From Sphingomonas lutea (GTDB lineage: Bacteria; Pseudomonadota; Alphaproteobacteria; Sphingomonadales; Sphingomonadaceae): DNA of 64,000 nucleotides. Below are positions 36,980-46,800 of the stretch, piece after piece (the stretch's first letter is position 1; each line of letters opens with the position of its first letter). A model generated the notes under the pieces. The model was not told the origin of the DNA. It worked only from the letters and a program-made list of their open reading frames with translations, and searched no databases. The position numbers were made by a program, and so were the translations under genes. The stretch spans positions 62,001-126,000 of the forward strand of contig NZ_CP060718.1 in assembly GCF_014396785.1 (NCBI RefSeq), read 5' to 3'.

Positions 36980-37912
36980 ATGGGCAAGACGGTCATCCGC
37001 CGCGCGCTGCCGCGGCTCGCATCCTGCGCTGCACTGACGGCATTCTTCGCGGCGCTTCCGGCGCATGCGCAAACGGCGTCGGCGCGCTTCGCCAAGTCCG
37101 AAGCCATCCTCGGCGGCAGCAGCGCGCTCGAAGCCATCCTTGCCACGCAAAAGGTCATCGCGGGCCCCGTGCGCGCGCCGCTGGTGCAGCCGGCGTCGTA
37201 CGGCCCCGCGCGCAACGCGGTCGCGGCCGAATTGCCCCGCCCGCTGATCAGCCCGGCGGTGCTCAGCGGCCGCCCGGATATTTTCGGCTCGGTCGCGCTA
37301 CGCGTTGGCCGCACGCCGCTGACCGCGCGCTGGCGCCGGGTTGAAAGCGCGGCGATTTCCGGCGCGCCGGCACGCTTTGCGCAAGGCCTTGCCGACCTCG
37401 ACCCGATCGCCCGGCTGGAGGCGGTCAACCGCTACGTCAACCGCCGCGTGACTTTCACCGAGGACCGCGCGCAGCATGGCCGCGCCGACGTTTGGTCCGC
37501 CGCCGCCGACACCTTCGCGCGCAAGCGCGGCGATTGTGAAGATTATGCGATCGCCAAGATGCAGATGCTGCGCCGCGCCGGGTTCGAGGATCGCGACCTG
37601 TACCTGGCCATCGTCAAGGACCTGGTGACCCGCGCGGATCATGCCGTGTTGGTGGTGCGGGCGGATGATCGCATGATCGTGCTCGACAATGGCACCGAGG
37701 AGCTGCTCGATAGCGAGGCGTTGCGCGACTATCGGCCGATCCTGACCTTCAACCGCGTGAGTGCATGGACGCACGGCTATCGCGTCCGCGACGCCGGCGT
37801 GAACATTGCATCGAACGAACCTGAGCAGCGCCAGGCGCTGGCGCCGTCCGCCGAAACTCAGCGCTCGCGCAGCGCCTCGCTCCTCGCCTTGAGCACCGGC
37901 TTCAACAAATAA
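36980..37912 (+). CDS. BTLCP transglutaminase-like cysteine protease, LapG-like
   Basis: The 310-residue product has a signal peptide (cleavage near PAHAQ, about residue 30) and an intact triad: Cys186 (RKRGDCEDYAIAKMQ), His221 (RADHAVLVV) and Asp236 (IVLDNG). LapG-type BTLCPs sit in the periplasm and cut giant adhesins after a di-alanine site to release them from the cell. The neighbouring exporter and giant adhesin with a PAAG site make that the most likely role. LapG is usually calcium dependent and held by LapD; no LapD gene is seen. Its 3' end overlaps the convergent HlyD gene by 55 bp. Confidence 0.9.
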   Translation: MGKTVIRRALPRLASCAALTAFFAALPAHAQTASARFAKSEAILGGSSALEAILATQKVIAGPVRAPLVQPASYGPARNAVAAELPRPLISPAVLSGRPDIFGSVALRVGRTPLTARWRRVESAAISGAPARFAQGLADLDPIARLEAVNRYVNRRVTFTEDRAQHGRADVWSAAADTFARKRGDCEDYAIAKMQMLRRAGFEDRDLYLAIVKDLVTRADHAVLVVRADDRMIVLDNGTEELLDSEALRDYRPILTFNRVSAWTHGYRVRDAGVNIASNEPEQRQALAPSAETQRSRSASLLALSTGFNK

Positions 37913-39102
37913 GTCAGGACGCTTTTGCGCCCGGTGATGATCTGCGTGTCGGTCATCATCCCGGGCGTGATCGGCAGCCGGTTGCCCGATGCCATCAGGT
38001 AGGATTTGCCGGTCTCGACGATGACCGTGAAATAGGCCTGCTTTTCCGCTTCGTCGTAGATCGAATCCGCCGACACCTGGACCACGCGGCCGTCTAGCCC
38101 GCCGTAGGTCGAGAAGTCGTAGGCGGTGACCTTGACGAGCGCCCGGTCGCCGACCTTGATGAATGCGATGTCGCTTGGGCGCACCCGCGTTTCGACGAGC
38201 AATTTGTCGCCCATCGGCACGACTTCCATGATCTTCTGCCCGGGCTGGACGTAGCCGCCGATGGTCGTCACCTGGACGTCGTTGACCACGCCGTCGACTG
38301 GGGATCGAACTTCCTGTCCGCGCGCACCGCGCAGCGATTCCTCATTGACCGCAATCTTCTGCGTCACCTGGCTGCGCTCGTTCAACGCCTCCTGGCGGAA
38401 CCCGAAATTGGCTTCGCTCGCCTGCGCCTGCGCTTCGCGCACCGCGGCCATGGCGCGGCCCTGTTGTTCGCGGGCAGCGGCAATCCGGCCCTGGAGGTCG
38501 ACCACTTCGCGCTGCGCCGTCGCCAGGTCGGTCTGCGGCACGATGTTCTTGGCCGCAAGCGGCGCCAGCCGGTCGACATTGTCCTGTGCCAGGACAAGGC
38601 TGCGTTGAAGCGAGTTGATCGTCGCCGCGGCTTCGGCGGCCTCGCGGCGGCGCTGGTCGGCAGCGGCGCCGAGCGCGGCGATGCGGCTCGACAAGGCCTG
38701 GCGGCGAACGACGCTGAGCGCGCCTTCCGCCCCGCTTCCGCCCGATCCGCCGCCGCCTTCCGCGGCGAGGCGCGCGGCGCGCTGCTGAAGCGATTCGGTT
38801 TCCGCCTGGATCTGCCGGCTCGACGGATTGTCCAGCCGCGCGAGCAACTGGCCACGGCGCACCCGCTGGCCCGAGCGGACCAGCAATTCCTGTACCGTCG
38901 CCGGCTCGGACGCGGTGATGACCTGCAGCTTGCTAGATGGGATCACCCGCCCCTGCCCCATCGTCACTTCGTCAACCTTGGCGAGGCTTGCCCAGATCAG
39001 GAACAGGATGAAGGCGACCGCGGACGCGACGATGATCATCTGCGCCCCGCTCATCGGCTTGCGGTGCTTCAATGCGGGACCGACGAACGGCAGACTGGCC
39101 AT
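37858..39102 (-). CDS. HlyD-type periplasmic adaptor of type I secretion
   Basis: The 414-residue protein has one N-terminal membrane helix (about 20-42), then a barrel/lipoyl half-motif (MGQGRVIPSSKLQVI, GQRVRRGQLLARLDNP), a long coiled coil (about 90-270), a second lipoyl half (EVRSPVDGVVNDVQVTTIGGYVQPGQKIMEVVP) and a C-terminal barrel. It bridges the ABC exporter and the TolC-type channel. It is the last gene of the adhesin-export operon, 24 bp behind the wall hydrolase. It overlaps the BTLCP gene tail to tail. Confidence 0.95.
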   Translation of the reverse strand: MASLPFVGPALKHRKPMSGAQMIIVASAVAFILFLIWASLAKVDEVTMGQGRVIPSSKLQVITASEPATVQELLVRSGQRVRRGQLLARLDNPSSRQIQAETESLQQRAARLAAEGGGGSGGSGAEGALSVVRRQALSSRIAALGAAADQRRREAAEAAATINSLQRSLVLAQDNVDRLAPLAAKNIVPQTDLATAQREVVDLQGRIAAAREQQGRAMAAVREAQAQASEANFGFRQEALNERSQVTQKIAVNEESLRGARGQEVRSPVDGVVNDVQVTTIGGYVQPGQKIMEVVPMGDKLLVETRVRPSDIAFIKVGDRALVKVTAYDFSTYGGLDGRVVQVSADSIYDEAEKQAYFTVIVETGKSYLMASGNRLPITPGMMTDTQIITGRKSVLTYLLKPVLKARSEALRER

Positions 39103-39126
39103 GACAAGCTTACTCCGGAAATCTTT

Positions 39127-40170
39127 TTAGCGAGTGCCGGAGATCGCGCCAGCGACCGTTCCGGCCGCCGCGGTCTCCACCGGCTTCGCTGCCTTGCGTT
39201 CCTGTGCGGCGATCAGCTTGGACGCCGCGCCACTCGTTTCGCGCGGATCGGGGATCGACAAGGTCCACCCCTTGGTCGTGTCGAGCAAGCCGCCGACGTC
39301 GTTTTCGGCGCGCGGCACCGGCGGTCCGGCAACCACCGGCGCGGCGGTGACGGCGTCGGCCGTGATCGGCCCGAACACCGCAGGTGCAACCGGGCGCAAG
39401 CTGAGCGGATCGCGCGGCTCGCCAACGTAGCGGCCGGTGAAGGCGGCGGGCTGCCCCCACGATCCGGGCCAGCGATAGAAGATATGCTGTCCAAGCTGCG
39501 ATACCTTGGCGAGCAGCGGCGCCCAACGCGGCGCGACGTAATTGGCGTGATAGTGCGTTGCCGATCCGACCGATTTTTCGACGTAGCCGGCCAGCGCGGC
39601 ACGCGCGATCGTTTCCGCCTGCTGCCACGCCGCACCCGCCGGCCGGCGCGTCAGCGCGCCGTCGCAGACGAAGGTGAACTGACAAATGCGGCCGTTATTT
39701 TGGTACACGACGCCGCAGATCGACTTGGGAAAGGCCGGGTGACGCATGCGGTTGAGGATGACCTGCGCCACCGCGCGGCGGCCGTCCATCGGCTCGAAGC
39801 CCGCCTCGTAATAAACCGCCTGAGTCAGGCACAACAACGCGCGGCGCTGGTCGACGTCGCTCCCGGCTGCGGCGAACGGACGCGCCGACAGCAGTGGGCC
39901 CGATGCGAACGGTAGCGCGGCGTTGATCACCTTTGCGCGATCGCCGATCGCCTGCATGTCGTTGGCTGCCTCGCCGGTGGTCGCCTGGACCAGCGACGCT
40001 GCCCGCGCCGGGGTGAGCGGCACGCTGTACGTCGCCGCATTGGCGGGCTGCCGCGTCGGCGACAGCAGGAATCCCGCCACCGCCGCGCACACAACCATTG
40101 CCGCGATCGCCGCCTTGGTCCCCAGCGAGAGCAATTTCAGCCGATTGCCGGCCATGGCGAGCGCGGTCAC
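39127..40170 (-). CDS. SleB-type cell wall hydrolase
   Basis: The 347-residue protein has an N-terminal membrane anchor (about 15-37). The SleB/Hydrolase_2 domain (about 105-240) has LTQAVYYEAGFEPMDGRRAV (catalytic Glu122), VILNRMRHPAFPKSICGVV and ICQFTFVCDG. A Pro/Ala-rich tail follows. Such enzymes are lytic transglycosylases of peptidoglycan. The gene lies inside the type I secretion operon (4-bp overlap with the ABC gene), so it may open the wall for the exporter or adhesin. This placement is unusual. Confidence 0.88.
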   Translation of the reverse strand: MTALAMAGNRLKLLSLGTKAAIAAMVVCAAVAGFLLSPTRQPANAATYSVPLTPARAASLVQATTGEAANDMQAIGDRAKVINAALPFASGPLLSARPFAAAGSDVDQRRALLCLTQAVYYEAGFEPMDGRRAVAQVILNRMRHPAFPKSICGVVYQNNGRICQFTFVCDGALTRRPAGAAWQQAETIARAALAGYVEKSVGSATHYHANYVAPRWAPLLAKVSQLGQHIFYRWPGSWGQPAAFTGRYVGEPRDPLSLRPVAPAVFGPITADAVTAAPVVAGPPVPRAENDVGGLLDTTKGWTLSIPDPRETSGAASKLIAAQERKAAKPVETAAAGTVAGAISGTR

Positions 40171-42329
40171 TGGCGATTCTCCTTGGCCGAACCGGCTGCG
40201 GCGGTGAGATGCTTGAGCACCTCGTCGCGCGGCCCGTCGGCAATGATTCTTCCGCCATCGATGACGATCAGGCGGTCGAGGATCGACAGCATATTGTGCC
40301 GATGCGTGGCCACGACCAGCGACTGGTCGGGGCTAAGTGCAGTCTTCAGATGCTCGATGAAATAAAGCTCGGTCTGCGTGTCCATCGAACCGGTCGGTTC
40401 GTCCAGGTACAGCAGCTTGGACGGACTGACCAGTGCGCGCGCCAGCACCAGCAGCGAACGCTGCCCGCCCGACAGGCGCGATCCACGCTCCCCGACTGGC
40501 AGGTCGAACCCCGCCGCGTCGCGCGACAGGAAGATGTCGGCGCCCGAGCGCATGACGGCATCGATCAGCTGCTGGTCGTCGGCCTGGGCGGCGCCCAGCG
40601 TCAAATTGTCGCGCACCGTGCCGCTGAACACTTCGGCGTCCTGCGCCACGAAACGGAAGGAATCGCGCAGTTGGTGCGGATGATATTGCCGGCTGTCGAG
40701 GCCATCGACGGTCAGGACCCCTTCGGACGGGGCATAAAGTCCGCACAGGACCCGGCCCAGGGTCGATTTGCCTGAGGCGACCCGACCGATCACGCCGACC
40801 CGCTCACCCGGATTGATCTTGAGGTTGATCCCAGCCAGCGACGGCCGCGAAGCATTGGGATAGCTGAACGATACATCGGCTAGCTCGATGTGGCCGGCGC
40901 GGATTTCCGGAACGATGCTGCGCTGCGCGACCTGACGCTCGTCCTGCATATCCATCATGCGTTGCAGCGAATCGAGGGTCGCGAACGCCTGACGGCCACG
41001 CGTGATGAGGAAGGCGAGCTGACCCACCGGCTGCAGCGAACGCCCAGCGAGCATGATGATCGCGATAATCGCGCCCATCGTCATATTGCCTTGCTGGAAC
41101 TGATAGAAGCCGCCGATCAGCAAGCCCACGCTGATGATCTGCTGCGCGCTGCTGGCGAGATTGACGGCCACCGCGGTCAGCCGGCGCATGCGTTCCTGAG
41201 TCGCCGCGGACATCGCCGAATAGCGCCGCCAGCGGCCGAGCATCTGCCCTTCCGCCCGCGCAGCCTTGAGCGTTTCCGATCCGCCAATCGATTCGACCAG
41301 TACCGAATGCTGCAAGCTCGAATCCGCCTGTGCGTCGATGGCCGCGCGGCCCATCGACCGCTGCAGGCTCATGCCCGCGATCAGCATGATCGCGATGGCG
41401 ACGATCGGCACCATTACCAGCCAGCCGGCCAGAACGGTGATGAGGACGAGGAAGAGCACCAGGAACACGACGTCGACGACGAGCACGACCGTGGTCGAGG
41501 CGAAGAAGTCGCGCACCAGTTCATAGTCGGACACGCGGCGCGCGAACGCGCCGGTGCTGCCCTGACGGTCGGCCAGCGGCAGGTTCATCACTTTTTCGAA
41601 CAATTTCTGCGACAGCTTGGCGTCGAGCTTGCGGCCCACTTCGTCGATCAGCCGCGCCCGCGCGATGCGCAGAACAAAATCGAACGCTAGCGCGATGAGC
41701 ACGCCCAGCGCCAACACCCACAAGGTTGCCACCGCTTCATTCGGGATGACCCGGTCATAGACGTGCATGGTGAACAGCGGCACTGCAAACGACAGCAGGT
41801 TGATGATCAGCGCGGCCAGCAGGACGGGCCAGAATTCGCGGCGCACCTTGTAGATTTCGGACCAGAACCAATGCTTGCGCTTGGCCACGTCCCACGGTCG
41901 CTCGCCCTGGCGTTCCTTGGTCGGATCGGTTTCGACCACGACCGCCCGGCCGGTGAACGCCGGTGCAAGCTCGGCGAGCTTGATCCACATCGGCTCATCG
42001 ACGCCGGGCGCGTAGATCAGGCCGTCGCGGTCCCGGACCTCGAGGAGGACGGCGGCGCGGTCATCGTCGAGCTCGAGGACGGCCGGGGTCTTGCTTGCCG
42101 GCCAGCGCCTGAGGTTACGGCTGACGGGCTCGGCGCGCATCCCGACCTGCTCGAGCGCCGGCTCGACCTGATGGAACGGCAATTTGCCGTCGGCGGTGAC
42201 GGCCAGGCCTGCGCGCAGGAGGACCGGCGATGACGGCCGGTCCGCCTGCCGCGCGAGGTACGTTAGGCATTCAAGGACGGGGTCGATCTCACTCGACTGC
42301 TCCGTATCAAGCCAGCGCATGAAGCTCAC
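40167..42329 (-). CDS. Type I secretion ABC exporter with degenerate C39-like domain
   Basis: The 720-residue protein starts at GTG 42329, supported by AAGGA 6 bp upstream; an ATG lies three codons in. The N-terminal C39-like domain (about 10-125) lacks the catalytic Cys, as in LapB/HlyB-type exporters. The membrane domain (about 160-430) has six helices. The ATPase has Walker A GRVASGKST (about 512), signature LSGGQRSLL and Walker B LLYLDEPTGSMD. It exports a large substrate, most simply the adhesin encoded upstream in the operon. Confidence 0.95.
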   Translation of the reverse strand: MSFMRWLDTEQSSEIDPVLECLTYLARQADRPSSPVLLRAGLAVTADGKLPFHQVEPALEQVGMRAEPVSRNLRRWPASKTPAVLELDDDRAAVLLEVRDRDGLIYAPGVDEPMWIKLAELAPAFTGRAVVVETDPTKERQGERPWDVAKRKHWFWSEIYKVRREFWPVLLAALIINLLSFAVPLFTMHVYDRVIPNEAVATLWVLALGVLIALAFDFVLRIARARLIDEVGRKLDAKLSQKLFEKVMNLPLADRQGSTGAFARRVSDYELVRDFFASTTVVLVVDVVFLVLFLVLITVLAGWLVMVPIVAIAIMLIAGMSLQRSMGRAAIDAQADSSLQHSVLVESIGGSETLKAARAEGQMLGRWRRYSAMSAATQERMRRLTAVAVNLASSAQQIISVGLLIGGFYQFQQGNMTMGAIIAIIMLAGRSLQPVGQLAFLITRGRQAFATLDSLQRMMDMQDERQVAQRSIVPEIRAGHIELADVSFSYPNASRPSLAGINLKINPGERVGVIGRVASGKSTLGRVLCGLYAPSEGVLTVDGLDSRQYHPHQLRDSFRFVAQDAEVFSGTVRDNLTLGAAQADDQQLIDAVMRSGADIFLSRDAAGFDLPVGERGSRLSGGQRSLLVLARALVSPSKLLYLDEPTGSMDTQTELYFIEHLKTALSPDQSLVVATHRHNMLSILDRLIVIDGGRIIADGPRDEVLKHLTAAAGSAKENRQ

Positions 42330-42345
42330 TGCCCGTCCTTTTCAC

Positions 42346-43806
42346 TTAGCGGCCCGAGCCCGGCGCGGCCGCGCCATCGCCGGTCGCCGGCGCAGCAGCA
42401 GACGGCGGCGGCGGCGCAAGGGCCGGCAGCGGCATGCTGTTTTCCTGCAGGTCAGACGGCGGGATCGGATTGACCCGGAAACGCTGACGCTCGCTGCCGT
42501 AAGCGGCGGCGGGCATCTGCACGTTCAGGCATTCGATCAGCCGGTTGGCCGAGGCAAGCACGCGATATTGCGCGTACAGCTTCGACAGTCGCGACGTTTC
42601 CGTCTGCGCCTGGACGTTGAAGCGCGTGTTCTGCGCGTCGAGCACGTCGAGCAGCGAGCGGCGTCCGATATTGAACTGCTCGCGATAGGACAGGAGAAGG
42701 TCGTCGGAAATGCGGCCTTGGGTCTCGAGCTCCGTGGTCAGCGCCGTCTGGTTCTGCAGCCGGCTCCATGCCGAACGCACATCCTCTTCGGCCTGGCGGG
42801 TGCGCTGGAACAGACGTCCATGCACCTCGTCGGCTCGGTTCTGCTGTTCACGGACATTGGCTTCCTTGATGCCGCCGTTGAACAGGTCCCAGCGCAGCAC
42901 GCCGCGGGCCTGAAGGTCGGTCGTGCGCCCTTCGAAGCCGTCGATATCGTGACCGGCACGCGCCCGGCCTTCGATGTTGAAGCGCGGGCCAAGGTCGGCG
43001 CGGGCGGCGCGAATCTCTTCGCGGGCCGTTGCCAGGTCGGCGATCGCTTCCTGCACGCGCGGGTTCTGCGTGCGCGCCAGCGCCTCCGCCTCGGCCAGCG
43101 TGCCGGGCATGCATTGCGACAGATCGGGCGGCATCGACACCGTGTCGACCGGCATTCCCGTCAACGTCTGAAAGGCGATCGACGCGGTGTCGAGGTCCTC
43201 GCGGGCCTCGGTCACGCGGGCGCGAGCGGCCTGGAGGCGCTCCTCCGCCTGCTGCTGGTCGGCAATGCTGATCGAGCCTTTCGAAACGCCCTCGCGAAGA
43301 TCGCCGGCGAGCCGTTCGTGGAACGTGACGTTGTCCTGAGAAATGGCGACCAGCCGCTGTTGCAGCAGATAGTCGATGTAGGTCCGTGCGACGTTGAGCG
43401 CGACGAATTCCGAACGCTCCTCGACTCGCGCGGCGGCGGCGTCGGTGCGTGCGGCCTGGCGGCGGATTTCCGCTTCGCGGCCGCCGCTGTCGAACACCAG
43501 CTGGTCGACGATCAGATCGCCTTCGATAGGATAGAGCGTCTCGCCCGCGATCCCGATCCGGCGGCGCGTCGGATTGCGCAGGCTGCGGATCCCCGCCGAC
43601 CCTTCGACCGACACGCGAGGATAATATAGGCCTTGCGCCTGCACACGCTCTTCCTGCGTGGCGAGGCGGTTCGCGACCGCCTGACGAATTTCCGGATTCG
43701 ATGTGAGCGCCGATTGAACTGCATCGCGAAGTTCAACGCCGAACGTCGGTGTTGCGCAAAGCAGCACCGCCCCGGGAACGATGATCGTCCAGTGCTTCCT
43801 TTTCAT
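42346..43806 (-). CDS. TolC-family outer-membrane channel (LapE/AggA-like)
   Basis: The 486-residue protein has a signal peptide (cleavage near PTFG, about residue 23). Two OEP repeats form the helical barrel: LRDAVQSALTSNPEIRQAV and, in the second half, RWDLFNGGIKEANVREQQ. The tail is Pro/Ala-rich. It is the outer-membrane exit of the type I system. AAGGGGGT precedes the ATG. It lies 80 bp after the adhesin stop and 16 bp before the ABC gene, on the same strand. Confidence 0.95.
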   Translation of the reverse strand: MKRKHWTIIVPGAVLLCATPTFGVELRDAVQSALTSNPEIRQAVANRLATQEERVQAQGLYYPRVSVEGSAGIRSLRNPTRRRIGIAGETLYPIEGDLIVDQLVFDSGGREAEIRRQAARTDAAAARVEERSEFVALNVARTYIDYLLQQRLVAISQDNVTFHERLAGDLREGVSKGSISIADQQQAEERLQAARARVTEAREDLDTASIAFQTLTGMPVDTVSMPPDLSQCMPGTLAEAEALARTQNPRVQEAIADLATAREEIRAARADLGPRFNIEGRARAGHDIDGFEGRTTDLQARGVLRWDLFNGGIKEANVREQQNRADEVHGRLFQRTRQAEEDVRSAWSRLQNQTALTTELETQGRISDDLLLSYREQFNIGRRSLLDVLDAQNTRFNVQAQTETSRLSKLYAQYRVLASANRLIECLNVQMPAAAYGSERQRFRVNPIPPSDLQENSMPLPALAPPPPSAAAPATGDGAAAPGSGR

Positions 43807-43829
43807 GTTTACCCCCTTCTGGTCATTAC

Positions 43830-43860
43830 GGGGCCTCCACTGTCCACACGTGGAGACCCC
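43830..43860 (-). other. Intercistronic stem-loop between adhesin and exporter genes
   Basis: GGGGCCTCCAC (43830-43840) pairs with GTGGAGACCCC (43850-43860), with one mismatch and a 9-base loop. No T tract follows on the minus strand, so it looks like a processing or stabilising hairpin, or a weak attenuator, rather than a full terminator. It lies in the 80-bp gap between the adhesin and tolC-type genes. Confidence 0.55.
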
Positions 43861-43886
43861 GCACTCTTGCGTTGAACTGGGACGGC

Positions 43887-46800
43887 TCAGGCGACGGCCG
43901 GAGCAGCGTCCTGATGCGTCATCATTTGCTCCATGATGGGCATGTCGTGCGCCATCGTGAAGCCGGCGAAATGCCCTGTGTCCCCACCTGGAACATGTGC
44001 GGGGTCGAGGGTTGCCACCGGTTCGAGGCTCGGCGTGCCGCCAGAAATGGCGTTGATCAGCGCGTCGAGGTTCGGACTGCTGCCGCCCCCGTCGAGCGCG
44101 TCGACCAGCACCTTGCCGACAATGGCGTTGTGCTGCACCCCGCCTCCATCAAGCTCCAGCATTTCGGCCGGAAGCGCGATGTCCTGTGCCACGATGGGCG
44201 AAGGCGCATTCTCGGCGGCCGGCAACTCGGTGCCCGCGTCGAGCTCGGACGCCTCGCTTCCAGCCGCAGCCGAGTCGTCGGTCAGGCTGTTGTCGTTGGC
44301 CTGGCCGGTCGCCCGAGCGCCGCTGCTTTCGACCGCGTCATCCTGACCGATCGAAGAGGTTTCGCTGGACCCGCTGACCGACATCGAAACGTCGGCATCG
44401 TTCGGCGCGCTGCCGGCGATGGTGGCGACCGTCAGCGCCTCGACGCTCGGTTCGTCGTAGGATCCCACGACCTCCGCGGCGGCGATCGACTTCTCCAGGC
44501 CGGCTGCAGCAAGCGTGCTCATCATCACCGTGTTGAACGCGGTTTGCGAGTTGCGCTCCATCTGCTGATTGTCGTTCGACGGCTGGTTCATGGTGCTGAA
44601 CGATTCGCCGGGAGCCGACTGGACCGTGGTCACCGGCGCGCCCAGCGTGATCGGCGTCGACGTGTCGGAAGTCCCACCCACCGTTGCCGTCAGCTGCTGC
44701 GTGACGCTGTCGTTGTCGCCATCCTGGATGGTGACGTCGAACTTCAGCTCCGCCGTCTGGTTGGTCGTATTCTCGATCAGGAAGCCGACCGATTTCACCT
44801 TGAAGGGCTGACTCTCGGCGTCCGTCTGGAAATCTTGGTAGGTCGCGGTGTTCGCCACGTTGCTGGCGACATTCACCCCACCCTGGAAATCAATTCCGAG
44901 ACCATCGACATCCTCGTCGGAATTGATGATCTGCGCACCGACGATCCGGAAATTCTCACCGGCCTTGTTGAAGTCGTTGGCCTCGAAGATCACGACGCCG
45001 TCGTTGTTGTCGAGGTTGATGCCCTGATAGGCGGTTCCCGTCAGTGCCGCCGCACTCTTGATGATATCGCTGTTCTGAACGACCAGAGCGCGGGTGGTGA
45101 AGGTATCGCTCGCTTCGATAACTCCGTCGCCGTCATCCTGCCACAGCTTCAGAACGACAATGAAGTCCTCGGCTGTCCCGACGCCGTCGAGCGTAATGAA
45201 CATCGAAGGCGAACTTGCGGTCGGCAGGTTGAATGCCGTGGTACCCTGGCTGCTGGAATAGAGGTTGAACTCCAGCACTTCGCCGCCGCCGACGGTATTG
45301 CCGCCGACGCCGATCGCCGAGCTCGATGCCTGGACGGTGCTGGCCGATTGATTGAACAGCTCGCCTTCGACCCACTGGCCCGGCGCCGGAAGCTCGGGAG
45401 TCGGTGCGACGCCCGTGGACGGGTCCGGATCATAGTCGATCGTCCGCAGGTTGTTCGCGCCGTCGCCGCTTGCCGGCTCCTTCACCGAGGTGAACTGCGC
45501 CGAAAGGTTGGTCGCCAACTGGATGTTGGTCACCGCCGGGCTCGCTTCGACGAAGGCCGCGGTGGCAAGCGTACTCGTCTCGACGATGGTGAAGCCCGAA
45601 ATCGCGCTGGCAAGATCCACCGTGTAGGTTCCGGGTGTCTGGCCGCCCGCGCTGGTCTTCCAGAACGTGATGGTCCCGGTGTTGGTCGTGTTGGTCGTTG
45701 CGCTCGTGGCGTAGGTGAAGCTGAAGCTGAAGATCGCCTTGTCGGCATCTTCGCTCACCTGCGTCAGGGGAACGTTGGTCGCGACCGTCGTGGTGTTGAC
45801 CTTCGCGTTGAACACGACGCCCTTGAACACGTCGTTCGTCGCCTTCACGCCATCCGCACCAAGATCATAAGCGAACGTCCCCGTGTGGGCGAAGTCGCCG
45901 TTGTTCGCGATGTTGATGTTCGACGCAGCAGTCAGCACCGGACCGGAGTCCTGGAAGATGATGCGATTGCCGATGTCCGTCGGCGCGCTGTGCTTGTCGC
46001 CGTCGCTGTCGGTCACTTCGACCACGGCTTTGAGCGCGCCGTCCAGGATCGACACCGCGTCGTCCGGGTTCAGCCCGTCAAGGTTGTGCTGGATCGACAG
46101 ATACTGGGCCATGCTGATCTTGCCGGCCTGGTCGATCGCGATCGCAAAGGCCGCCGGCCCGCCTGCCGCGGTCAGCGCGGTCGCGCCCACACGGCCGACA
46201 ACCAGCCCGTTCTCAACGAACAGCCAGATGTTGACGCCTTCCGTGGTATCGAGACCGGAGTCGGCGCCACCGGTCGGATTGGACGTGGTCAGGCTGAACA
46301 CGGTCGAAACCGGCGCATCGGCGCCCGCAAGAACGCCCGAAGCGCTGACGATGGCAGTGTTGTTGAATGCGAACTGGAATGCGCCGGTGCCGGCCACGTC
46401 CAGATCATTGCCCTGGTTCGTGACCCCGTTGAATTCCGCCCGCGGGCCGGAAACGTCGTTCGAGTCCAGCTGATTGCCGGCGGATTCATCGATGCTGACA
46501 TTCTGACCCGTCTCGGCAATGGCCGCGATCGGCACGTCATTTTCGATCAGCAGCGTCGCGCCGGCATCGATGATGACCTTGTCGCCGTCGGTGTCGGTGG
46601 CAACGAACGCCCCCGCCAGGCTGAGGCTGTCGGTGTCCGCGTCGCCCGCACCCGTCAGCGGGTTGTTGTCGATGTTGTCGAGAAGCGTGAACGTGAAGTT
46701 CGCGTCGCCCGCATTGTCGGTGATCGTGAACACCACCTTGGTCGCATCGGTCGCAAGCACGCCGCGGAGTTCCGCGCCGACCACGTCCCACACGATGTTG

